Shown one piece after another: positions 13,647 through 19,291 of a stretch of 19,291 nucleotides of DNA (within the stretch, counting starts at the first letter, position 1; each line of letters opens with the position of its first letter). The stretch spans positions 1 to 19,291 of the forward strand of contig JBBSNM010000051.1 of the NCBI GenBank assembly GCA_038232655.1. The letters are read 5' to 3'. The notes beneath the pieces were generated by a model. The model made no database searches, had not been told where the DNA came from, and saw nothing but the letters and a program-made list of their open reading frames with translations. A program made the position numbers and the translations under genes. Origin of the DNA: JACCVL01 sp038232655. GTDB lineage: Bacteria > Actinomycetota > Actinomycetes > Propionibacteriales > Nocardioidaceae.

Positions 13647-13683
13647 CCTCCGGGCGTCGCGACCAGCGGTTGCGCGCTCCGTG

Positions 13684-13759
13684 GTGGGTGTAGCTCAGCC
13701 GGTAGAGCACCTGGTTGTGGTCCAGGGGGTCGCGGGTTCAAGTCCCGTCACTCACCCCA
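13684..13759 (+). tRNA. tRNA-His (anticodon GTG)
   Basis: The cloverleaf folds fully: acceptor stem GTGGGTG (13684-13690) with CACTCAC (13749-13755, one G-U pair), a D-arm starting TAGCTCAGCCGGTAGAGC, anticodon stem CCTGG/CCAGG (13710-13714 and 13722-13726) and loop TTGTGGT with anticodon GTG at 13717-13719. The T-arm is GCGGG-TTCAAGT-CCCGT. The discriminator base is C73 (13756) and a G lies at 13683, the extra G-1 that pairs with it and is specific to histidine tRNA. CCA is encoded at 13757-13759. The orn to tRNA-His order is common in actinobacteria. Confidence 0.97.
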
Positions 13760-13782
13760 GCAGCACCGATCCGCACCGACAG

Positions 13783-13822
13783 CACCGAGCCGGTGCCCCC
13801 TGGTGGGGGCACCGGCTCGGTG
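13783..13822. terminator. Perfect 18-bp stem terminator, shared by tRNA-His and the convergent gene
   Basis: The arms 13783-13800 and 13805-13822 are exact reverse complements, with loop TGGT. The stem is almost all G-C. It lies between tRNA-His and the stop of a minus-strand gene and can stop transcription from both sides. Confidence 0.8.
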
Positions 13823-13839
13823 GTGAGGTCTGTGGGGGT

Positions 13840-14046
13840 CTAGCGGGTCGCCTTGGCCTCGAAGGCGCTGTAGAAGCCGAGCTCACGCTCCGCCAGCGAC
13901 CAGACCCCGGTGGCGGGGAGGGACTGGCTGGGAGCAAGCGCCAGGCTCGCAGTGCCGGGCAGGCTCGAGGCCGACCGGCGGTCGATGAACTGCAGGGCGC
14001 TGCTGATCAGAACCATCGCGACGATGGCCCCGACGACGTACAACAT
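13840..14046 (-). CDS. Small single-pass membrane protein, unknown function
   Basis: The product has 68 residues. ATG 14046 is preferred because GGAG stands six bases before it; a TTG at 14058 would make that ribosome site part of the coding region. The first 17 residues (MLYVVGAIVAMVLISSA) form one membrane helix, followed by LQFIDRRS and a polar tail rich in Ser, Ala and Leu, ending in WSLAERELGFYSAFEAKATR, which could be an amphipathic helix. I do not recognise the family. It converges on tRNA-His at a shared terminator. The TACCGT at 14093-14088 (minus strand) could be a -10 box about 40 bases before the start. Codon use looks like its neighbours, and a good start site makes it likely a real gene. 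Confidence 0.6.
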   Translation of the reverse strand: MLYVVGAIVAMVLISSALQFIDRRSASSLPGTASLALAPSQSLPATGVWSLAERELGFYSAFEAKATR

Positions 14047-14214
14047 AGGGTTCTCCAAGTGCTCGTGGTGCTCAATGTGACTCCATCACGGTATCCTCTT
14101 TGAGATGCTCGGCTGGCCAATCAACGGCCGCGCGACCTGTGAGGTGCGTCGCATTCTTGTGGACCCCGGCCGAGTGCGAGATTCGGGCTTCAGACATTCG
14201 GGGCGAAACCCGAT

Positions 14215-14249
14215 GTCTGGCCCTATCGTCTGGCCCTATCGTCTGGCCC
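14215..14249 (+). repeat. 13-bp tandem repeat carrying a duplicated -10 box before the DUF6221 gene
   Basis: GTCTGGCCCTATC is repeated at 14215-14227 and 14228-14240, with a partial copy at 14241-14249 ending at the ATG. Each full unit and its successor create TATCGT, a TAnnnT -10 box, at 14224-14229 and 14237-14242. The second lies 7 bases before the ATG, as in a leaderless promoter. No ribosome site is present, which supports this reading. Confidence 0.6.
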
Positions 14250-14633
14250 ATGCTTGCAACCGACCGCGCCGGACGCACGCTCGCCCAGTTCCTCCTCAGC
14301 CGCATCGACGAGGACGAGGCCCTGGCTCGGCGGGCTTACGAGGAAGGCGCGTCGAACGCGACCGACCCCTGCTCTGCGGAGGCGTTGCACACCGCACGGC
14401 ACAGCCCGGCCCGCGTCCTGATCTCGTGCGAGGCCAAGCGGCAGATCGTTAACGCCACCCTCGACGTCGACCCCGACCAGGTCAGTGAAGTGTTCGCCCT
14501 CGAACCGCAGGGACCGGCCGACCTGCCGCGCGAGCAGACGGTGGCTGAAATGCAGTTCTTCGAGCGGGTGCTGCGCTACCTCGCGGTGACCTACGCCGAC
14601 CACCCCGACTACGAGCTGCAGTGGCGACCGTAG
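14250..14633 (+). CDS. DUF6221 family protein, probably leaderless
   Basis: The product has 127 residues. The start LAQFLLSRIDEDEALARRAY, the central ARVLISCEAKRQIVNA and the end LRYLAVTYADHPDYELQWRP are the hallmarks of DUF6221, a soluble actinobacterial family with no known function, often found near mobile or phage-like genes and as scattered single copies. The domain pattern begins within ten residues of ATG 14250, and the frame open upstream to 14100 reads through a repeat and lacks a start site, so the short form is chosen. No Shine-Dalgarno is visible; a -10 box at 14237-14242 puts the transcript start at the A of ATG. It stands alone between a small membrane gene and the convergent glpD gene. 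Family call good; role unknown. Confidence 0.75.
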   Translation: MLATDRAGRTLAQFLLSRIDEDEALARRAYEEGASNATDPCSAEALHTARHSPARVLISCEAKRQIVNATLDVDPDQVSEVFALEPQGPADLPREQTVAEMQFFERVLRYLAVTYADHPDYELQWRP

Positions 14634-14831
14634 GCGCCTGATCGGCCCCGCTGGGACAGCCCGCCGCGCCAGGGGGTGCGGCTCACTCGGTTCCGTGCAC
14701 ACCCATTACCCGGCATGGCTGGTGCGCAACGTACCGAGCGCCACCGCTAGCCGCGCCTGGGGGCAGACAGCCCAGCCGACGAGCCCACCACCGCCAACGG
14801 TTGGCCCCGACGCTGGGTGAGCATGCAACGA
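14634..14831. other. Intergenic region between DUF6221 and glpD stops
   Basis: This 198-base gap lies between two convergent genes. I see no supported gene. An imperfect, bulged inverted repeat (GGCTGGTGCGC near 14717 and GCGCCACCGCTAGCC near 14738) could end transcription but is weak. Nothing else stands out. Confidence 0.4.
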
Positions 14832-16553
14832 TCAGCTGAGCGGCACCACGTCGGGCGCGCCGAGCCGGGCGGCGTCGGCGGTCTCGTCGTCGGGCATCTG
14901 CTGGCTCTCGCGCTCGGCGGCCACCCGCTGGCGGTAGTGCTCCACCTCGCGGTCGACCTGCTCCTTGCTCCACCCGAGGACCTCGGCCATCAGCCATGCG
15001 GTCTTCTCGCACGCGCCGAGACCTCGGTCGAAGGTCTCGATGGAGATCCGCGTACGCCGTGTGAGCACGTCGTCGAGGTGCCTGGCTCCCTCGTGCGAGG
15101 CGGCGTACACAATCTCGGCGCAAAGGTAGTCGTCGGCGTGCAGCAGCGCCTCGCCCAGCGACGGGTCGGCGTCGATCAGGTCGAGCAGCTCGTGCACCAG
15201 CGAGCCGTACCTGCCGAGCAGGTGCTCCACCCGCACCGGGTGCAACCCGGCCCGGCGGGCCAGCACGTGCCGCTGGTTCCACAGCGCGTCCCAGCCCTCG
15301 GCGCCGAGCATCGGCACGTCCGCGGTCACCGACTCGGGCACCGCCCGCTCGAGGTCGCGGGCCAGGCCGTGCACCGCCTCGTCGACGGCGTCCTTGGCCA
15401 TCACCCGGTACGTCGTGTACTTGCCGCCGGCGACCACGACCAGCCCGGGCGCCGGGTGACCCACCGCATGCTCGCGGGACAGCTTGGAGGTCGCCTCGGA
15501 CTCCCCCCACAGCAGCGGGCGGAGGCCGGCGTACACGCCCTCGACGTCCTCGTGGGTGAGCGGGGTCTCGAGCACGCTGTTGACGTGATCGAGCAGGTAG
15601 TCGATGTCGGAGCGGCTGGCCGCCGGGTGCGCGTTGTCCAGCGCCCACTCGGTGTCGGTGGTGCCGATGATCCAGTGCCGCCCCCACGGGATCACGAACA
15701 GCACCGACGTCTCGGCGCGCAGGATCAACCCGGAGTCCGACCGGATGCGGTCCCGCGGAACCACCAGGTGGATGCCCTTGCTGGCCCGCACGTGGAACTG
15801 CCCGCGCTCGTCGGCCAGCCCCTGGGTCTCGTCGGTCCACACCCCCGTGGCGTTGACGGTCTGGCGGGCCCGGACCTGTAGCTTGCGGCCGCTCTCCAGG
15901 TCGTGCACCACCGCGCCGGTGACCCGCTCGCCCTCGCGCAGCAGCCCGACGACGCGGGCACGCGGGGCGATCGATGCGCCGTAGGCGGCGGCGGTGCGGG
16001 CGATGAACATGGTGTGCCGCGCGTCGTCGACCTGCGCGTCGTAGTACTGCAGCGCGCCGACCAGCGCGTCCTTGCGCAGCGACGGTGCGACGGCGCGGGC
16101 CCCCCGGCGGGTCAGGTGCCGGTGGTGCGGCAGGCCCCGGCCACGGCCGGACAGCAGTGCCATCGTGTCGTACAGCAAGACGCCGGAGCCGGCGTACAAC
16201 CGCTCCCAGCCCCGGCCCTTGAGGGGATACAGGAAGGCCACCGGGCGTACCAGGTGCGGGGCCAGCTTCTGGATCAGCAGGCCGCGCTCCCGCAGCGCCT
16301 CGGCGACCAGCCCGAAGTCGAGCATCTCGAGGTAGCGCAGTCCGCCGTGCAGCAGCTTGCTGGAGCGGCTGGACGTGCCCGATGCCAGGTCGCGGGCCTC
16401 GACCAGCCCGACCCGCAGCCCACGGGTCACCGCATCCAGCGCCGCACCGGTGCCGACGACGCCGCCACCGATCACGAGCACGTCGAGCTCGTCGGCCGCC
16501 ATGTCGGTCAGGGCCTGCTCGCGCTGCTCGGGTGACAGGGGCACGGACCTCAT
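14832..16553 (-). CDS. glpD: Glycerol-3-phosphate dehydrogenase (FAD, aerobic)
   Basis: The product has 573 residues from ATG 16553, within the usual range; the ribosome site is weak and an alternative GTG lies three codons further in. VLVIGGGVVGTG (25-36) is the FAD-binding loop, followed by VGLVEARDLASGTSSRSSKL and HGGLRYLE, signature strings of GlpD. Later IGTTDTEWALDN, GGKYTTYRVMA and a C-terminal helical domain (residues about 400-545) complete the family. The enzyme oxidises sn-glycerol-3-phosphate to dihydroxyacetone phosphate and passes electrons to the quinone pool at the membrane. It follows glpK with a gap of 79 bases that holds a tandem repeat, so the two are probably one transcript. 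No glpF permease gene is seen here. Call firm. Confidence 0.95.
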   Translation of the reverse strand: MRSVPLSPEQREQALTDMAADELDVLVIGGGVVGTGAALDAVTRGLRVGLVEARDLASGTSSRSSKLLHGGLRYLEMLDFGLVAEALRERGLLIQKLAPHLVRPVAFLYPLKGRGWERLYAGSGVLLYDTMALLSGRGRGLPHHRHLTRRGARAVAPSLRKDALVGALQYYDAQVDDARHTMFIARTAAAYGASIAPRARVVGLLREGERVTGAVVHDLESGRKLQVRARQTVNATGVWTDETQGLADERGQFHVRASKGIHLVVPRDRIRSDSGLILRAETSVLFVIPWGRHWIIGTTDTEWALDNAHPAASRSDIDYLLDHVNSVLETPLTHEDVEGVYAGLRPLLWGESEATSKLSREHAVGHPAPGLVVVAGGKYTTYRVMAKDAVDEAVHGLARDLERAVPESVTADVPMLGAEGWDALWNQRHVLARRAGLHPVRVEHLLGRYGSLVHELLDLIDADPSLGEALLHADDYLCAEIVYAASHEGARHLDDVLTRRTRISIETFDRGLGACEKTAWLMAEVLGWSKEQVDREVEHYRQRVAAERESQQMPDDETADAARLGAPDVVPLS

Positions 16554-16590
16554 CGGCGGCTCGCTCTCGTCATCGCTCCGTGCCGGTTCG

Positions 16591-16635
16591 CTGGGTGTCG
16601 GATTTCTGGGTGTCGGATCACTCGGTGTCGGATCA
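16591..16635. repeat. 15-bp tandem repeat spanning the glpK stop codon
   Basis: Three 15-bp units (CTGGGTGTCGGATTT, CTGGGTGTCGGATCA, CTCGGTGTCGGATCA) run from 16591 to 16635. In the glpK direction the last unit contains the stop TGA, and the next unit repeats an in-frame TGA five codons later. The array fills much of the glpK-glpD gap. Confidence 0.85.
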
Positions 16636-18150
16636 CTCGACGTCCACCCAGTCCAGGGTCTTGCTGACGGCCCGCTGCCACCGCTCGTGGCCCTTGCGTC
16701 GCTGCTCGTCGCTCCACTGCGGCTCCCAGCGCTTCGACTCGTTCCAGTTCTCCCGCAGCTCGTCGGTGCTCTCCCAGAAGCCGACCGCAAGCCCGGCGGC
16801 GTACGCCGCACCGAGCGCCGTCGTCTCGGCGACCACCGGCCGGCTCACCGGCACCCCGAGGACGTCGGCCTGGATCTGCATGCACAGGTCGTTGGCGGTC
16901 ACGCCGCCGTCGACCTTGAGTACGTCCAGCGCAACCCCGGAGTCGGACCCCATCGCCTCCGCGACGTCACAGCTCTGGTAGCAGATCGCCTCCAGCGTCG
17001 CTCGGGCCAGGTGCGCCTTGGTGTTGAACCGCGACAGGCCGACGATGGCCCCCCGCGCGTCGGACCGCCAGTGCGGCGCGAACAGCCCCGAGAAGGCCGG
17101 TACGAAGCACATGCCCCCGCTGTCATCTACCTCGCGAGCGAGCTCCTCGACCTGCTCGGCGCTGGTGATGATGCCGAGCTGGTCGCGCAGCCACTGCACC
17201 GCCGATCCAGTCACCGCGATGGAGCCCTCCAGGGCGTACACCGTGGGCTGGTCGCCGAACCGATAGCAGACAGTGGTCAGCAGGCCGGCCCCGGACCGGA
17301 CGATCTCGGTGCCGGTGTTGAGCAGCATGAAGTTGCCGGTGCCGTAGGTGTTCTTGGCCTCGCCGGGGCTGAAGCACACCTGCCCGACGGTGGCTGCCTG
17401 CTGGTCCCCCAGGATCCCCGTGATCGACACCTCGCCACCCAGCGGCCCGTCCGCACGGGTGCTGCCGTAGCCGCCCGGCTCGGCGCTGGAGCGGACCTCG
17501 GGCAGCATCGACCGGGGGATGTCGAAGATGGCCAGCAGCTCGTCGTCCCAGTCCAGCGTCTCGAGGGCCATCAACATGGTGCGGCTGGCGTTGGTGACGT
17601 CGGTGACATGCACCCCGCCGTCGGTGCCGCCGGTCAGGTGCCAGATCAGCCAGCTGTCGGTCGTGCCGAAGATGGCATCACCGTTGTCGGCGGCCGCGCG
17701 CACACCGTCGACGTTGTCCAGGATCCACTTGATCTTGCCGCCGGCGAAGTACGTGGCCGGCGGTAGGCCGGCCCTGTGCCGGATGGTGTCGCCGTGGCCG
17801 TCGCGCTCCAGCGCGGAGGCGATCTTGTCGGTGCGGGTGTCCTGCCAGACGATCGCGTTGAAGTAGGGCTCGCCGGTGTTCTTGTCCCACACGACGGTGG
17901 TCTCGCGCTGGTTGGTGATGCCGAGCGCCACCAGGTCGGCCGGCTCGATGCCCGCGTTGCGCATACCGGTCTCAACCACCTCGCGGGTGTGCTCCCAGAT
18001 CTCGGCCGGGTCGTGCTCGACCCAGCCCGACTCGGGCATGATCTGCTCGTGCTCGAGCTGGTGGCGGGCCACCTCGTTGCCGCCGTGGTCGAACACCATG
18101 AAGCGGGTGCTGGTCGTCCCCTGGTCAATCGCACCGACGTACTCAGCCAT
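16633..18150 (-). CDS. glpK: Glycerol kinase
   Basis: The product has 505 residues, the normal length. DQGTTSTRFMVFDHGG (9-24) is the first ATP-binding loop, ITNQRETTVVWDKNTGEP and IVWQDTRT are family signatures, GILGDQQAATVGQ and GTGNFMLLNTG mark the second lobe, and VDGGVTANDLCMQIQADVLG is the C-terminal FGGY-type signature. It phosphorylates glycerol at the expense of ATP, giving the substrate of GlpD. ATG 18150 follows GGGAG at eight bases. The histidine that HPr phosphorylates in many Firmicutes enzymes (in a YHFYG-type string) is absent, where DGPLGG aligns, so control by the PTS in that manner is unlikely. It is the first gene of the glpK-glpD pair. Confidence 0.96.
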   Translation of the reverse strand: MAEYVGAIDQGTTSTRFMVFDHGGNEVARHQLEHEQIMPESGWVEHDPAEIWEHTREVVETGMRNAGIEPADLVALGITNQRETTVVWDKNTGEPYFNAIVWQDTRTDKIASALERDGHGDTIRHRAGLPPATYFAGGKIKWILDNVDGVRAAADNGDAIFGTTDSWLIWHLTGGTDGGVHVTDVTNASRTMLMALETLDWDDELLAIFDIPRSMLPEVRSSAEPGGYGSTRADGPLGGEVSITGILGDQQAATVGQVCFSPGEAKNTYGTGNFMLLNTGTEIVRSGAGLLTTVCYRFGDQPTVYALEGSIAVTGSAVQWLRDQLGIITSAEQVEELAREVDDSGGMCFVPAFSGLFAPHWRSDARGAIVGLSRFNTKAHLARATLEAICYQSCDVAEAMGSDSGVALDVLKVDGGVTANDLCMQIQADVLGVPVSRPVVAETTALGAAYAAGLAVGFWESTDELRENWNESKRWEPQWSDEQRRKGHERWQRAVSKTLDWVDVE

Positions 18151-18324
18151 GGGCGGACTCCCGTGTCTGCGGCTGCTGCTTCGTCGACCCTAGAGGGCCC
18201 AGGCGGCGGGCGCGATCCGCCCGGTCGGCGCGCCGTGTACGGCTGGACCCCGTCCCAACGGCCTGGATGTCACGTACGCCACGACCCGCCACCTCGCCAC
18301 CGGCCATGAGCGACACTAGGGACT
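18151..18324. promoter_or_regulatory. Divergent region between glpK and the TPR-type regulator gene
   Basis: This 174-base gap must hold promoters for both directions. A 10-bp perfect palindrome, CGGCGCGCCG (18226-18235), lies near the middle, and a short stem GGGCG/CGCCC (18208-18222) beside it. TAGGGT on the minus strand (18192-18187) is a weak -10 candidate for glpK. None is strong enough to assign a regulator. Confidence 0.35.
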
Positions 18325-19291
18325 ATGGCCGACCACTCGGAGCGGGGTCGCGAGGTCTTCGCGCAGCAAGCCTGGGCGGACACGTATCGGGTGCTGATTC
18401 AATCCCCCCGTGCGACGCTGGATGCCGCCGAGCTGGAACGTCTGGCGGTGGCGTCCTATCTGCTCGGCGACGATGGCGGCAGCCTGACGGCGTGGGAGGA
18501 CGCCCACCGGCGACACCTCGAGGCCGGTGACCGAGCGGGCGCAGCCCACTGCTCGTTCTGGCTGGCCTTCTGCTTGATGATGAGAGGCCAGATGGCGCAC
18601 GCGGGCGGATGGCTGAGCCGCGCGGGCGGGATCATCAGCACGGACCTGGACTGCGCGGCCGCCGGCTACCTCCTGATCCCGGCAATGCTCGGCGCCCTCG
18701 AGGACGGCGATGCTGCCACGGCACGGGACTTGGCCGTCCGGGCGGCGGAGATCGCCGCTCGCTTCGACGATCGGGATCTCGCTGCCTTTGCGACGCTCGG
18801 TCTTGGTCAGGCACTGGTGGCGCTCGGCGAGCCAACTGCGGGAACGGCCAGGTTCGACGAGGTGATGCTGTCGGTCTCGGCGGGCGATGTCGGACCCATC
18901 ACCTCGGGGATCGTGTACTGCGCCGTCATCTTGGAGTGCATGCAGATCTTCGATCTGGCGCGGGCATCGGAGTGGACAGGCGCTCTTGACGCGTGGTGCG
19001 CGGTGCAGCCTGGCCTGGTTCCATTTCGAGGCCAGTGCCTGGTGCATCGATCCCAACTCCTGCAGGCAGCGGGCGACTGGCCGGCGGCGATCACGACAGT
19101 CGAGTCAGCGTGCCGCCGGCTCGCCGATCCGCCACACCCCGCGCTCGGCCTGGCGCGGTACCAGGAGGCGGAGTTGCACCGACTCGCCGGAGCCTTCGAC
19201 GATGCTGCGGTGGCGTACGGCCGGGCCAGCCGCGACGGCTACCAGCCGATGCCTGGGCTGGCCAAGCTCGAGCTGGCCCGCGGTCATGGCG
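18325..19291 (+). CDS. TPR-like helical protein, probable LuxR-type regulator, 3' partial
   Basis: At least 322 residues are visible and the frame is open at the window edge. ATG 18325 is the first start after an in-frame stop at 18307-18309; the ribosome site (AGGGA) is close and weak. The sequence is a run of helical pairs rich in Ala, Leu and Trp: LERLAVASYLLGDDGGSLTA, WEDAHRRHLEAGDRAGAAHC, FWLAFCLMMRGQMAHAGGWL, then ARDLAVRAAEIAARF, and QAAGDWPAAITTVESACRRL. This matches the N-terminal tetratricopeptide part of large actinobacterial regulators that end in a LuxR-type helix-turn-helix. The DNA-binding domain would lie beyond 19291 and is not seen, so the regulator call is by family likeness. 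The minus-strand open frame over the same bases is a shadow. Confidence 0.68.
   Translation, partial: MADHSERGREVFAQQAWADTYRVLIQSPRATLDAAELERLAVASYLLGDDGGSLTAWEDAHRRHLEAGDRAGAAHCSFWLAFCLMMRGQMAHAGGWLSRAGGIISTDLDCAAAGYLLIPAMLGALEDGDAATARDLAVRAAEIAARFDDRDLAAFATLGLGQALVALGEPTAGTARFDEVMLSVSAGDVGPITSGIVYCAVILECMQIFDLARASEWTGALDAWCAVQPGLVPFRGQCLVHRSQLLQAAGDWPAAITTVESACRRLADPPHPALGLARYQEAELHRLAGAFDDAAVAYGRASRDGYQPMPGLAKLELARGHG

Noticed and set aside
14100..14249. Longer form of the DUF6221 protein starting at 14100
   Set aside because: The extra 50 residues do not fit the family, read through a tandem repeat and would need a start with no ribosome site; the domain begins right after ATG 14250.
16357..17766. 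A 469-codon open frame on the plus strand opposite glpK and the glpD start
   Set aside because: GlpK and GlpD signatures lie on the minus strand along the whole stretch; the plus frame has no recognisable fold.
18316..19056. A 246-codon minus-strand frame at the right end
   Set aside because: The plus-strand frame from 18325 is open to the window edge and reads as a clean series of helical repeats with normal codon use; the minus frame has none.

Overview
The window is very GC-rich DNA with short intergenic gaps, GTG and TTG starts, many 4-base stop/start overlaps, TAnnnT-type -10 boxes, a fused oleBC gene, an actinobacterial Asp23/AmaP/DUF6286/DUF2273 locus and a DUF6221 protein. This points to an actinomycete, possibly in or near the Micrococcales; the genus cannot be fixed from the sequence alone. 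I see no insertion sequence, phage gene, CRISPR array or replication origin. It looks like ordinary chromosome with several accessory-type operons.

Left end (3-2658, + strand): a tightly packed operon encoding a DoxX/DoxD-like membrane protein (cut by the window edge), a TusA-like sulfur-carrier domain, a DsrE-like protein with a CxxC motif, and a radical SAM enzyme whose N-terminus is a second TusA-like domain. All partners are sulfur-handling families and I know of no characterised pathway with this set, so this is the best candidate for an undescribed system. It meets a convergent SAM-dependent methyltransferase gene at a shared hairpin terminator.

Envelope-stress locus (3327-8285): a minus-strand operon (Asp23, short Asp23-like, degenerate J-domain-like protein, DUF2273-like mini membrane protein, Asp23, DUF6286, AmaP) is divergent from a plus-strand pair made of an ECF sigma factor and an Asp23-like protein sitting where an anti-sigma gene normally lies. 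A coiled-coil/histone-H1-like protein with KKT-AKRTP repeats follows. The divergent intergenic region holds GTCAC/GTGAC half-sites and a palindrome.

Hydrocarbon locus (8292-13001): oleA, fused oleBC and oleD, all overlapping by 4 bases, behind a probable promoter and a leader with two small hairpins. This is the head-to-head acyl-CoA condensation pathway to long-chain olefins. It runs almost without a gap into orn (oligoribonuclease), then tRNA-His and a perfect 18-bp stem.

Right end (13840-19291): a 68-aa membrane protein (minus), a probably leaderless DUF6221 gene (plus), glpD and glpK (minus, kinase first), and divergent from glpK the start of a large tetratricopeptide-type protein that probably is a LuxR-type regulator, cut by the window edge. 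Three short tandem repeats (13, 13 and 15 bp units) lie at gene boundaries in the window.
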